The position numbers and the translations under genes are program-made. From Lutacidiplasma sp049802875 (lineage in GTDB: Archaea > Thermoplasmatota > Thermoplasmata > Lutacidiplasmatales > UBA184): DNA of 64,000 bases. The stretch spans positions 25,529-89,528 of the forward strand of contig JBARNH010000054.1 in NCBI GenBank assembly GCA_049802875.1, read 5' to 3'. Position 1 is the stretch's first letter. Each line of letters opens with the position of its first letter. This document shows positions 1-8,305 of this stretch, piece by piece. Under the pieces are notes generated by a model. The model saw nothing but the letters and a program-made list of their open reading frames with translations. It was not told the DNA's origin and did no database searches.

Positions 1-2434
1 CCGGGGAAGTCGACGTGACGTTGACGAGGTAGTTGTCCGCCCCGATGCTCGAGAGCGGTACGGTCCACGCCAGCGTCACGAGGGTCCCGTCCGTCGCTAC
101 GGGGACCTCGAGGGTAGGGCCGGGAACGGAGTTGTTGAAGAGGCCCTCGGAGTCGCCCACGAGCGGACCGGGCCCCAGTGGCTGAACGGGCGGGTTGTAG
201 ATGTCGCCCAGACCGCCCGCCGAGCCGAACGCCGCGAGCGACGCCCCGGTCTCGTTCGCCGGCGGGAGCACCACGAGCGCGGTGACGTCCTGTCCGAACC
301 AGGGACCATCGTACTCTCCGTCCGGAGCGCCGTAGACTCCCGGTGCCGACGGGGCCTGGAACTCCGCGTACGACTCGGAGCCCGGGACGACCTGCACGTC
401 GACCACCGCCGCACTCCGGAACGGTAGCAGGAACGCCTGGGTGGCGCCCGAGGCCGTGAGGTTCAGCTGGACCCAGGTGCCGGCGTAGACGACCACCACG
501 TTGTCGAACGTCCCGCTGATCGCGCCGCGTTCGTTCGCCGTCCAATAGTACTGGACCGCGAAGAGGTCGACGAACTCCGAGGCCGCGGGTTCCCCGCTCG
601 TTCCGTTGATCGCGTTCCCGACCCCGAAGGCCCCCGGGGTGGCGGCGGCGAGCACCAGTGCGAGCAGGACCGTGACCGACGCGACCCATGCCTTCTCCGC
701 GCGCTCGCGCCGAGCGCTCGGGATCCTCCGGACGAACGGAAGATCATCGATGGGGACCCGGTCCGCCCGGGGAGCCGTCGACTGGGCGGCCCGCCGGACG
801 GCCTCGTCGAACGAGAGCCCCGACGCGCTGAACAGCTCGCCCCGAAAGACCGTAAGGAATCCGTTCGCGACGAGGAACAGCTGACCGACCAGCATCACGA
901 CGATGCCGCCGAACAGGACGAGTTGGTACATCGTGATCGTCGGGAGCAGGGGGAGGATGAACTCCCTCCGCAGCACGCCGAGGTTCCCGAGCTCGTCGAA
1001 CGCGAGGACGATGATGATGCCCCCGACCATCGTGAAGAGGAAGTGCACCCGTGCCAGGAGCGCGGAGAACCACTGCCGGCCGGTCAGTATTGGGAAGAAC
1101 GCGTAGATCAGCGCGTACGATCCGGCGACGATCGCGAGGATCGTGATCGCGTGGAAGTGCGACAGCACGAACAGGCTATTATGGACGTCAACGTCGAACG
1201 GGATGGTCGCGAGCTCCGGTCCGGTCAGCCCCCCGAAGATCGCCCCCGCGAACGACAGGAGCGCGAAGAGCGCCACCGCGTTCCACTCCCACTGGCTCCG
1301 CGGGACGCCTTTCACGGTCATCCAGACGGAGAAGAACGTGATCGCCGACGGGATCACGATCCCGAAGGAGAACGCCATCGTCAGCCAGGTCGACCACGCC
1401 GGGATCGGGGTGAGGTAGAGGTGATGCAGGCCGAGCAGCGGGGTCAGCACCACGAATCCGATTGCGGACGCGACCGCGTACCGGTAGCTGTAGATCGGCC
1501 GTCGCGCGAGGATCGGGATGAGCAGATACAGCTCGACGATCGGGATCAGGAACAGCAGGTAGACGATCGAGTGCCCGAACATCCAGAAGATCACCTGGTT
1601 CGCGATCGGGCTGATCGCCCACCCGGCGTAGGCGGTCCCGATGTCCCAGATCGTCGAGACGACCACCGGCACGTACGTCAGCGGCACCAGCACCAGCGTG
1701 CCGACGACGAACCACATGAAGACCGGGAACCGCCGTCCGACCGACTGAGGATGCGCGCGGTGCCAGTCGAGCAAGTGGACGACGACCCACGCCGCCCACA
1801 GGAGCACGGCCGCACACAGCGCGAGCCAACCGAGAAACCAGAGCGGGCTCACGACGTAGGCGCTATGGCCGTCGACCCCGAGCGGTGAGAGGAAGTACCA
1901 GCCGACCGCCGGGAAGTAGTTGTCGTTGAACGGGAACAAGTAGACCGGTCCTTGGAGCAGGAGCATCGACCCGTTCAGGAGCATCGCGACGGCGTAGAGG
2001 CTCCACTTGTGACGGGGGGTCACCCCGAGCCCGTTGACAACGAGGAGCCCGAGGACCGCGATCTCGATCTGCTGGGCGAATCCGAACAGCTCCCGGATCC
2101 CGTGCAGGGTGACCGACGAGTAGATCTCGACGTTCGACAGGTGCAGGGTCGACTGCGTCGCGTAGGCGACCACCTGCGTTTGGAACCCGAACGCATCGAA
2201 GCCGCCGACCGCGCCCCAGAACAGGCCCGCGATCAGCATCAGCATCGTGATGCGGGTCATCCAATCGCGCTGGAGGAGGAAGACCCGGTCGAACAGCCGG
2301 AGCTTGGCGAGCCGCAGCCGGATCGCGTCCTCGGTGACGTCGAGGAACTGGACCAGGGCGGGCGGTCGTTCGAAGACCGGAACGCTCGGCTCTTCCGCGC
2401 CGGTCTGCGACGGACGAAGATCCGTTTCGGCCAC
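1..2434 (-). CDS. Heme-copper oxidase subunit I, B-type-like, with C-terminal cupredoxin extension (partial)
   Basis: This is the catalytic subunit of a terminal oxidase that reduces O2 at the cytoplasmic membrane. I read it on the minus strand as one open frame of 811 codons that leaves the window. Residues about 55-530 form the multi-helix core, and all six metal ligands are visible: H111 (TLHGIRELFG), H288 with Y292 (GHSIVY), H337 and H338 (GLHH), H426 and H428 (LSHFH). These contexts resemble B-type (ba3/SoxB) enzymes. A further helix (582-604) and a subunit II-like beta domain (620-725) follow, but its CuA loop (GAPDGEYDGPWFGQ) has no Cys, His or Met. A second cupredoxin-like start (SVPGPTLEV, near 769) runs off the edge. 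GTG at 2434 is the only start after an in-frame TGA. The family is sure; the role of the extension is not. Confidence 0.9.
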   Translation of the reverse strand, partial: MAETDLRPSQTGAEEPSVPVFERPPALVQFLDVTEDAIRLRLAKLRLFDRVFLLQRDWMTRITMLMLIAGLFWGAVGGFDAFGFQTQVVAYATQSTLHLSNVEIYSSVTLHGIRELFGFAQQIEIAVLGLLVVNGLGVTPRHKWSLYAVAMLLNGSMLLLQGPVYLFPFNDNYFPAVGWYFLSPLGVDGHSAYVVSPLWFLGWLALCAAVLLWAAWVVVHLLDWHRAHPQSVGRRFPVFMWFVVGTLVLVPLTYVPVVVSTIWDIGTAYAGWAISPIANQVIFWMFGHSIVYLLFLIPIVELYLLIPILARRPIYSYRYAVASAIGFVVLTPLLGLHHLYLTPIPAWSTWLTMAFSFGIVIPSAITFFSVWMTVKGVPRSQWEWNAVALFALLSFAGAIFGGLTGPELATIPFDVDVHNSLFVLSHFHAITILAIVAGSYALIYAFFPILTGRQWFSALLARVHFLFTMVGGIIIVLAFDELGNLGVLRREFILPLLPTITMYQLVLFGGIVVMLVGQLFLVANGFLTVFRGELFSASGLSFDEAVRRAAQSTAPRADRVPIDDLPFVRRIPSARRERAEKAWVASVTVLLALVLAAATPGAFGVGNAINGTSGEPAASEFVDLFAVQYYWTANERGAISGTFDNVVVVYAGTWVQLNLTASGATQAFLLPFRSAAVVDVQVVPGSESYAEFQAPSAPGVYGAPDGEYDGPWFGQDVTALVVLPPANETGASLAAFGSAGGLGDIYNPPVQPLGPGPLVGDSEGLFNNSVPGPTLEVPVATDGTLVTLAWTVPLSSIGADNYLVNVTSTSP

Positions 2435-2595
2435 GGCCGTCTGCCGCGCAGCCCCTCACTGCGACCGAGCCGCCGACTTATCTCACCGAGGAACGAACCC
2501 AGAGGTGGTTGGCCGCCGCCCGCGGGGCCCGTCGGTCGTTCCGGGGTCGGAGTCGACCGCCCGAACGTACCGGCGCGCAGAAGGACCGGAGAACG

Positions 2596-3141
2596 TCAGG
2601 GGGCGACGAAGAGGCGGTACTTGTCCTCGACTCCGCTCAATTCCTGTTCTATGCGCCCGACGATCAGTTTTTCGGGGCTCTTCAGATGGAGTCGCTGCTC
2701 GAGATCCGCAAAGCTCGCGAACGGAGCGCGCTTTCGCTCGTCCACGATCTGTTGCATCGTCTTCTTGCCGATCCCGGGAAGCAGCTCGAGGAGGTGGAAC
2801 CGACGGGAGACCGCGGGCGATTCGTTGAAGAACCGCAGGTACCGTGGTTCGTTCGTTTGGACGATCTTCTCGAGCGTCGTCGGGAGCTCCGACCGGCCCG
2901 AGACCGTGAGCTCGTCGTAGCCGATCCGGCGCCGCACGTGGTCGATCGGGGGAACCGTACGCTCGACGGGTACGAGGGGGATGCGTCCTCCCGGCACCAG
3001 CTTCGCATTGGGGCGCGGAACGAGCTCGAAAAGCTTCAGTTCGTCCTCGCCAATCGCCAACGCGAGGGGCTCGCGGTGGAACCCGCGCTCAGTCTGGCGG
3101 CCGTTCGGCAGGTAATCCAGAATGTAGGCGTAGTTTTCCAT
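2596..3141 (-). CDS. DUF655 family RNA/DNA-binding protein
   Basis: The protein has 181 aa and matches the archaeal DUF655 family, which lies in translation gene clusters and probably binds nucleic acid. Residues 1-110 form a beta-rich OB-like part beginning MENYAYILDYLPNG. A helix-hairpin-helix follows at about 117-140 (LLELLPGIGKKTMQQ). It is the last gene of the pus10-rpl21e-rpoF run and starts 15 nt after the rpoF stop, so it is almost surely cotranscribed. In many archaea the next gene is ksgA, a 16S rRNA dimethyltransferase; here the next gene on this strand is the oxidase, after a 161-nt gap. No catalytic motif is visible. Family assignment is firm, function unknown. Confidence 0.9.
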   Translation of the reverse strand: MENYAYILDYLPNGRQTERGFHREPLALAIGEDELKLFELVPRPNAKLVPGGRIPLVPVERTVPPIDHVRRRIGYDELTVSGRSELPTTLEKIVQTNEPRYLRFFNESPAVSRRFHLLELLPGIGKKTMQQIVDERKRAPFASFADLEQRLHLKSPEKLIVGRIEQELSGVEDKYRLFVAP

Positions 3142-3156
3142 GGGCCGAACCCCCGA

Positions 3157-3471
3157 TCATCGGTGCTGCGCCACGATCTCGAGGAGTCGCGTGATTTGCG
3201 CCTCGTCGAGCACGACCCGCTCCTTCGAGAACAGGAGTCGGATCTCCTCGGGGTACTGGGGCAGGGTGTCGGCGACCTTGACCGCGACGGTCGCGTCGAC
3301 GTAGGGAAGCGTCCGGAGCTCCGCGATCAGTTTGTCCGTCGCTTCGGTCGAGAGTCGGGCGAACAGCTCGGCGTGCTGAAGGGCCAAGCCGGCCTCGCGG
3401 GGCAGCGTCCGGTGCGTCGCCTCGTCGGTTAGGAGGTCCTTCACCCGGGAGAGGGAGACCGGTTCAGGCAT
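3157..3471 (-). CDS. rpoF: DNA-directed RNA polymerase subunit Rpo4 (RpoF)
   Basis: The protein has 104 aa and is the archaeal homologue of eukaryotic Rpb4. With Rpo7 it forms the stalk of RNA polymerase, which helps promoter opening and holds emerging RNA. The sequence is mostly helical and fits the HRDC-like family, with the conserved C-terminal block of the LPQYPEEIRLLFSKER type. It overlaps the end of rpl21e by 8 nt, which fixes both its frame and its ATG start. The order pus10, rpl21e, rpoF, DUF655 is a conserved archaeal arrangement and supports the call. Length is normal for the family. Confidence 0.93.
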   Translation of the reverse strand: MPEPVSLSRVKDLLTDEATHRTLPREAGLALQHAELFARLSTEATDKLIAELRTLPYVDATVAVKVADTLPQYPEEIRLLFSKERVVLDEAQITRLLEIVAQHR

Positions 3472-3778
3472 CGGCGCCTCCGGCGACTGGCACCGGCAGG
3501 AGGTGAACAGGGGTCGCGATCAGCTCCTTGCGCTTCCCGCCGTCGAGGAACTGGATCCGATACGCCCGTCCCGACCGGGCGACCACCGTGCAGACCCGAC
3601 CCTGGTAGCGGGGATGAGGCTGCCCGTGAGGGTCGGACGGCTCGATCCGGACGATCACTTTCTCGCCGACCGTGAACTCGCGGAGGAACCGGGTGACCGG
3701 CGGGAGCCCGCGTTCGCGCACCTTCTTGGTGAAAACGCCCCGGGAACGGGAGCGGAACCCCTTGGAGCTCTTGACCAT
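3464..3778 (-). CDS. rpl21e: 50S ribosomal protein L21e
   Basis: The protein has 104 aa and is a structural component of the large ribosomal subunit found in archaea and eukaryotes. It opens with the typical basic stretch MVKSSKGFRSRSRGVFTKKV, followed by the KOW-like SH3 barrel (FTVGEKVIVRIEPS, then PHPRYQGRVCTVVARSGRAY). Its ATG lies immediately after the pus10 TAG with no spacer, and its end overlaps rpoF by 8 nt, so the whole run is one transcript. The C-terminus ends in a short Ala/Gly tail (PVAGGADA). Nothing is unusual in length or sequence. Confidence 0.95.
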   Translation of the reverse strand: MVKSSKGFRSRSRGVFTKKVRERGLPPVTRFLREFTVGEKVIVRIEPSDPHGQPHPRYQGRVCTVVARSGRAYRIQFLDGGKRKELIATPVHLLPVPVAGGADA

Positions 3779-5017
3779 CTATGCGACCTCCGTGTCGTGG
3801 ATCTCCATCACGTCGAGAAAATCTACCTTGAGAGGGACCCCGAGGAGGGCGGCGAGATTCGGCTCCGTACGCCCTCCATCTCCTTCCACCCATTCCTTGA
3901 CGTAGGTACCGGCCTCGGTCCTCAGGTCGAGCGTGAACCGCCCCTCGGCAGCGTCCACCAACCGTGCGGCGACGATCCGACGCGTTCGAACGCGGTCGGC
4001 TCGACGATGCGCGACGCGGGTGGGCGTCCGCTGGGCGATCGCTCGGGTCAGCGCGAGGTCCAGGGCCTCATTAACCTTTGCCACCGAGGTCGCGCCGAGC
4101 ACCCCGACTCGGTAGCTCTTGTCGGGACTCGCCTCCTTCACTCGCACGACCTCGGGCGCGTCGGCCGTCGCGAGGTCCAAGACCTCGATGCGTCCGGCCC
4201 CGCTTTCCGTGAGCGCGGCGGCGAGCTGCGGCAGGTCGAGGGTCCGCCGACGCGGCCGGAGGAGCTCGAGGACGAACGGTCGGCCCCGGCCGAGCATCCG
4301 TGCGTCGATGTCCTCCCGCCCCATGCCGTGGAATCGTGTCCCCTCCGCTCCGCTCGCGGTCAGGAAGGGCGCCGCGACGATCTCTTCGACGCTCTCCGCG
4401 TACGTTTTGCCCGTCCCCGCGCAGGTGTCGCAGCCCCGACCCTGGCATCTACGGCACGGCCACCGGGTCTGCGGTAACGTCCGGTCGAGCTTCCGGTAAC
4501 GGCCCCGGAGGTAGATCGGAAGGACCGTGATCTCGACGAGACCGACCGGGAGGTCCGCGAGGAAGACGACGTCCGGTCGTTCGGTCCCGCCGGCGCCGCC
4601 GGTGCGCGCTTCGGTCCGTTTGCCGAGCTCCCGGTTGAACGCCGAACGAATGCTCTCGCCCCACTCGGTGCCGACCTCGGCCCACAGCGCCTCCTCTCGG
4701 GCGAGGAGCTCCGGCTCCCATCGGGAGCCGCACGTGAAACGGTGCCATTCGTACCCGTCCGCCGCCCGGACCGCCCGCTCGACCCAAATGCTGGTCCGGC
4801 CGAAGAGCCCCCCGCAGACGGGGCACTCGGGGGACGGTGTCGAATCCTTGGTTCCGATGAGGGCCTCCAGCCGCTCGCTCCGCTCGGGGTTGGAAAGGCC
4901 GTGGCCGAGGCGTCCGAACAGCCGACCGTAGCACTCGCGGCAGAGGCCCCGACCCCGGGCGCGCCGTGCGACGGCGAGCGCGGCCTCCGGAACGTCGAAC
5001 GAGAGCGGCGCGGACAC
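3779..5017 (-). CDS. pus10: tRNA pseudouridine synthase Pus10
   Basis: Pus10 makes pseudouridine at positions 54 and 55 of archaeal tRNAs. The protein has 412 aa. The N-terminal THUMP-like domain carries zinc-binding cysteines (C26/C29 and C65/C68). A second Cys cluster lies at C188, C191, C196 and C199 (CRRCQGRGCDTC). The catalytic core follows, with the Asp-bearing motif GREDIDARMLGRGRPF at 233-248 and a C-terminal block typical of the family. The start is GTG at 5017; a TTTAA box at about 5040-5047 lies 23-30 nt upstream, consistent with a leaderless message. It leads the operon with rpl21e, rpoF and DUF655. Confidence 0.92.
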   Translation of the reverse strand: MSAPLSFDVPEAALAVARRARGRGLCRECYGRLFGRLGHGLSNPERSERLEALIGTKDSTPSPECPVCGGLFGRTSIWVERAVRAADGYEWHRFTCGSRWEPELLAREEALWAEVGTEWGESIRSAFNRELGKRTEARTGGAGGTERPDVVFLADLPVGLVEITVLPIYLRGRYRKLDRTLPQTRWPCRRCQGRGCDTCAGTGKTYAESVEEIVAAPFLTASGAEGTRFHGMGREDIDARMLGRGRPFVLELLRPRRRTLDLPQLAAALTESGAGRIEVLDLATADAPEVVRVKEASPDKSYRVGVLGATSVAKVNEALDLALTRAIAQRTPTRVAHRRADRVRTRRIVAARLVDAAEGRFTLDLRTEAGTYVKEWVEGDGGRTEPNLAALLGVPLKVDFLDVMEIHDTEVA

Positions 5018-5039
5018 GGCCCCGCCACCGTCGAGCGCA

Positions 5040-5047
5040 GTTAAAGT
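5040..5047 (-). promoter_or_regulatory. TATA-like box for the pus10 operon
   Basis: On the minus strand the sequence reads ACTTTAAC, 23-30 nt before the GTG of pus10. The spacing fits an archaeal TATA box driving a leaderless transcript. No Shine-Dalgarno sequence lies between. Confidence 0.6.
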
Positions 5048-5080
5048 TCTCCTCGGGAACCGGTGCGCCGAGCGCGCCGA

Positions 5081-5088
5081 CTATTTAG
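5081..5088 (+). promoter_or_regulatory. TATA-like box for the DUF6015-like gene
   Basis: CTATTTAG lies 30-37 nt before the ATG at 5118 but only 12-19 nt before the upstream ATG at 5100. This spacing is why the 5118 start was preferred. The box is separate from that of divergent pus10. Confidence 0.55.
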
Positions 5089-5117
5089 TCGGTCGAGGGA
5101 TGGACCCTCGGGGCGAA

Positions 5118-5513
5118 ATGGCGTCGATCACCGAGGCCGAGCTCACCCGAGCGATCGAACGGACCCTGGTCGCGCGAGGGAAGATGCCCCCGGCCGAGGC
5201 GCGGTCGACCGCCCGGATGGTGCTCGGGTATTTCGGTCTCGACGATGCGGTCCTCGATAACAAACTCTCGAGCGAGGACCGCGACCGGTTCTACCAACTG
5301 GAGGAGGAGGGACTCTTGACGAGCGAGGAGGAGGACGCCACGGTCTCGCGAGGGAAGACCTGGCGGATCCACTACTGGCTCCTCAAGAAGGCGCGGATCC
5401 GCGACGTGGGCCAGGCGGGTGATGCGCCGATCGCCGACGACGCGGGGACGGTCTATCGCGAGATCGGGGAATCCGATTGGAAGCACCGGGCCGACCCCCC
5501 GCGCGGAACGTAG
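5118..5513 (+). CDS. DUF6015-like archaeal protein
   Basis: The protein has 131 aa and resembles a small uncharacterised family (DUF6015) that I associate with Thermoplasmata. The pattern includes an N-terminal helical part (ITEAELTRAIERTL), the block GYFGLDDAVLDN, an acidic EDRDRFYQLEEEGLL segment and then WRIHYWLLKK. The shape suggests a winged-helix-like or small helical regulator, but no DNA-binding residues can be identified with confidence. An ATG at 5100 would add six residues; the TATA-like box at 5081-5088 favours 5118. It stands alone and converges on the prsW-like gene. Family memory is moderate, function unknown. Confidence 0.75.
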   Translation: MASITEAELTRAIERTLVARGKMPPAEARSTARMVLGYFGLDDAVLDNKLSSEDRDRFYQLEEEGLLTSEEEDATVSRGKTWRIHYWLLKKARIRDVGQAGDAPIADDAGTVYREIGESDWKHRADPPRGT

Positions 5514-5526
5514 CGGACGATGCCGC

Positions 5527-6354
5527 CTAACGCGGGCGGCTGGGCGGTCGCCGGTTCGCCCCCGGGAGCAACGCCGGGTACTCGGCGACCGCGATCACGG
5601 AGCGCACGTGCTCGATTGCCGCGAAGGCGAAGGTGACCGCGGCGAGGAGCGCGATGATCGCCGCGAGCGAAACGGCGAGTCCCGAAACGCCGAACAGCAC
5701 CAGGATCGCCGCGAGCGAGGCGAGGGCATTGAACGACGCGTGCATGGCGACCGCGAGCAGGTAGTACGACCCCGTCCCGGGACCGGGGACGTTGAATCGG
5801 CTGCGCGCGAACCCGTAGCCGAACATCCCGGTCGAACTTCCGTGGAGGAGCACGCTCGAGACGCTGCGGACCAGGATCAGGGCGATCCCGGCCTCGATCC
5901 CGCCGACCAGGTACGCCGAAAGCCCGTAGAGGAACGTCTCAAAGAATCCGAATCCAAGACCGACCGACGCGCCGAACACCGGACCGTCCGCGACCGAGCG
6001 GATCTGGTCCCGGTAGGCGTAGACGCCCGACCCTTTGAGCGCTTCTTCGATGAATGGGGCGACGACCAGCACGAGGAAGAACGCCCCGAGCGGCGAGTTC
6101 CCGTTTAGGAAGAGGAACTCGGGCCCGGGCAGCTGTTGGCTCACGCTCGTCCCGAGCCCGACGATGACCGCCTCGAGGATCGCCGCTACGATCGTGGCGA
6201 ACAGGGCCCCGTAGGCGAACGCACGAAGGATCTGACCCCAGGAGCTCCGTTGAAAACGCTCGACCCGCCGAACCCAACTGAGGTAGATCAGTGCGGGTAC
6301 CAGCGAAAGAAGGATCAGGATCGCGAGGTCCGCGGCCGCGTCGAAGGCGCTCAT
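5527..6354 (-). CDS. PrsW-family intramembrane protease
   Basis: The protein has 275 aa with about seven to eight hydrophobic segments. It carries the PrsW/CPBP-type glutamate and histidine motifs: E103-E104 (APFIEEALKG), E139 (GFGFFET), H171 (LLHGSSTG) and H205 (AMHASFNA). In bacteria PrsW cleaves membrane-bound anti-sigma factors; in archaea the substrate is unknown. The ATG overlaps the stop of the hydroxyacyl-CoA dehydrogenase gene as ATGA (6351-6354), so translation is probably coupled and the gene belongs to the ncsA operon. The C-terminus is a short basic, proline-rich tail. Family call is good; the role in this operon is not known. Confidence 0.85.
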   Translation of the reverse strand: MSAFDAAADLAILILLSLVPALIYLSWVRRVERFQRSSWGQILRAFAYGALFATIVAAILEAVIVGLGTSVSQQLPGPEFLFLNGNSPLGAFFLVLVVAPFIEEALKGSGVYAYRDQIRSVADGPVFGASVGLGFGFFETFLYGLSAYLVGGIEAGIALILVRSVSSVLLHGSSTGMFGYGFARSRFNVPGPGTGSYYLLAVAMHASFNALASLAAILVLFGVSGLAVSLAAIIALLAAVTFAFAAIEHVRSVIAVAEYPALLPGANRRPPSRPR

Positions 6355-7274
6355 GCTGACGCGCCCCGGGCAGGGTAGGCGTAGAACCCTTCCCCGGTCT
6401 TACGTCCAAGCTTCTTCGCCGCCACCATCGTACGGAGGAGCGGACAGGCGCGATATCGGGGGTCTCTGAACCCGTCCCAGAGGACGTCCAGGATCGCGAG
6501 GGCTGTGTCAATTCCCACGAGGTCGGCGAGCTCGAACGGACCCATCGGGTGGTGGAACCCCAGCTTGTAGGCGATGTCGATATCCTCCTTGGTCGCAACA
6601 CCCTCATAGAGCATCCACGCCGCCTCGTTGAGCAGGACCGCGAGCGCGCGGGTGGTGACGAACCCCGGAGTGTCCCGAGAGGTGACGACGGTCTTGCCAA
6701 GGCTGACCGCGAACGCCCGGGCGGTCTCCACGACCTCTGGGCGGGTCGTGTGGCCGGGGATCAGTTCGACCAGGGGCATCTGGAGGACCGGGTTGAAGAA
6801 ATGGAGCCCGACGAGCCGGCCGGGGTCGCGCAGTTCCTGCGCGATAGAGGTGATCGGCAGCGACGAGGTGTTCGACGCCAGCAGGGCGGTGGGCTGTGTC
6901 GCCTCCTCCAGTTGCCGGAAAACCTCCCGTTTCATGGCGAGGTTCTCGGGAGCCGCTTCGATCACGACCTGCGCCGAATCGGCACGGCGAAGGCCGATCG
7001 CCACCTCGATCCTCCCGAGGGCCGCTTCCCGCTCCCCCGGACCGATAGCGCCCTTCGCGACCGCGTGGTCGAGGGCTCGCCCCGCGTTGGCGAGTCCTCG
7101 GCGGGCCAGCTCCTCGCTCACGTCCTCGAGGGTGACCGGAAACCCCGCGAGGGCGGACTGCGCCGCGATGCCACTCCCCATGATCCCGGCCCCGACCACG
7201 AACACCCGTTGGCGTACCGATGCGCGGGGGTCGCTGCCGACGACGATCGCGGGCGGGTTCGACCCGTCGCTCAC
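6351..7274 (-). CDS. 3-hydroxyacyl-CoA dehydrogenase
   Basis: This 307-aa enzyme oxidises 3-hydroxyacyl-CoA with NAD+, in fatty acid beta-oxidation or a 3-hydroxybutyryl-CoA pathway. The Rossmann motif is at 24-40 (VFVVGAGIMGSGIAAQ). The catalytic part shows HFFNPVLQMPLVELI, and the C-terminal helical domain follows with DTPGFVTTRAL and LGFHHPMGPFELADLVG. The open frame continues upstream, but a GTG at 7274 overlaps the ncsA stop as GTGA and gives the normal family length, so it was chosen. Downstream, its own stop overlaps prsW. An enoyl-CoA hydratase is encoded far away at 48.3 kb and could act in the same pathway. Confidence 0.9.
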   Translation of the reverse strand: MSDGSNPPAIVVGSDPRASVRQRVFVVGAGIMGSGIAAQSALAGFPVTLEDVSEELARRGLANAGRALDHAVAKGAIGPGEREAALGRIEVAIGLRRADSAQVVIEAAPENLAMKREVFRQLEEATQPTALLASNTSSLPITSIAQELRDPGRLVGLHFFNPVLQMPLVELIPGHTTRPEVVETARAFAVSLGKTVVTSRDTPGFVTTRALAVLLNEAAWMLYEGVATKEDIDIAYKLGFHHPMGPFELADLVGIDTALAILDVLWDGFRDPRYRACPLLRTMVAAKKLGRKTGEGFYAYPARGASA

Positions 7275-8206
7275 GGTACTCCCAACGGCGCCGCTCCGCT
7301 TCGGACCACCTCGAGATATTCGCACGCTCGGCAGAGACCGCCCGACGACGGCTCCCCGCACGATCGGCACCGGGCCGGCGAGGTGACCCCCTCGTCGCGG
7401 AGCCATCGCTCGACGAGCTTATCGTGGGTACGCAACAACGACTGACGCGTACCGGGCAACGCCTCCTCGAGTTCCCAAACGACCTCGCGGAAGAGGTTAC
7501 GCGAGGCACGAGCGGCGTGCGGGCACTCGGCGTGATCGAACGGGAGCTCCTGGCGGCGGGCGTACAGATATACTTCGCGTTCCGGCACCAGGGCGAGCGG
7601 AGCGATCCGCGGGACGAGACCGGGCCGGGCGATTCGGTGCGGGGCCATCCGCACCAACCGGTCGAGGTCCCCTCGCACGAGGTTCATCAGCACGGTCTGG
7701 GCAAGGTCATCGAGGTTGAACCCGAGGATCAACGCATCGGCCCCGACGTCCCGAGCCGCCCGGTTGAGCAACTGTCGACGCCAGACCCCACAGAACGAGC
7801 AGGGGATCGTCCCCGGGAGCCGTTCGGCCGCCCGATCCGTCGTCGTCCCGAGCGCTTCGTCGGCTCGGACGATCCGGTGCGGGACTCCCAGGCGCTCGGT
7901 CAGCGCCGCGGCGGCCCGGAGGGTGCCGGCCCGGTACCCGGAAACCCCCTCGTCCACACTGAGAGCGACCAACCGCACGCCCGGACGGCGTCGAAAGTAG
8001 GCCTGGGACAGCAGGAGGGCGACCGCCGAGTCCTTGCCTCCCGAAAGCGCGACCCCGACGGTTCCTCCCGCAAAATGCGGGAGTTGCCGGTAGAATTCCT
8101 GGCGTACACGCTCCTCGACGGAGGCATCAAAGTGGTCGGCGCAGGCGTGGCTGCCACGGTACGGCTGGTCGATGACCGCGGCCGCGTCGCAGTTGGAGCA
8201 CCGCAC
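7271..8206 (-). CDS. ncsA: tRNA 2-thiolation protein NcsA (Ncs6/CTU1 family)
   Basis: This 311-aa PP-loop ATPase adenylates and thiolates the wobble U34 of tRNAs. The PP-loop is at about 53-64 (ALSGGKDSAVAL). The central cysteines C136 and C139 (CSFCGVWRR) are those expected to hold sulfur or an Fe-S cluster. Zinc-finger cysteines flank the enzyme at C3/C6/C22 and at C280, C283, C292 and C295. The start is GTG at 8206, with the box CAAATAGAG 20-28 nt upstream. It leads the transcript with the hydroxyacyl-CoA dehydrogenase and PrsW-like genes; this grouping has no obvious pathway logic. TtcA is a relative, but the double zinc fingers fit NcsA better. Confidence 0.9.
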   Translation of the reverse strand: MRCSNCDAAAVIDQPYRGSHACADHFDASVEERVRQEFYRQLPHFAGGTVGVALSGGKDSAVALLLSQAYFRRRPGVRLVALSVDEGVSGYRAGTLRAAAALTERLGVPHRIVRADEALGTTTDRAAERLPGTIPCSFCGVWRRQLLNRAARDVGADALILGFNLDDLAQTVLMNLVRGDLDRLVRMAPHRIARPGLVPRIAPLALVPEREVYLYARRQELPFDHAECPHAARASRNLFREVVWELEEALPGTRQSLLRTHDKLVERWLRDEGVTSPARCRSCGEPSSGGLCRACEYLEVVRSGAAPLGVP

Positions 8207-8272
8207 GAACCACGGAACCGCCGCACTCTATTTGAGGAGGCAGCGCCGCCGGCGATTCCTCTGCGTCCATAC

Positions 8273-8280
8273 GATTATTA
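8273..8280 (+). promoter_or_regulatory. TATA-like box for xerA
   Basis: GATTATTA lies 26-33 nt before the xerA ATG, with no Shine-Dalgarno sequence in between. Divergent ncsA has its own box at 8226-8234, so this 99-nt spacer holds two separate promoters. Confidence 0.55.
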
Positions 8281-8305
8281 GCTGAACCTCCGCCAACGAA
8301 CCCCG

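Noticed and set aside
923..1888. Long plus-strand frame of 321 codons rich in Arg, Asp, Glu and His
   Set aside because: It is the antisense shadow of the heme-copper oxidase gene, whose minus-strand frame shows all metal ligands. The composition is typical of reverse frames in GC-rich genes.
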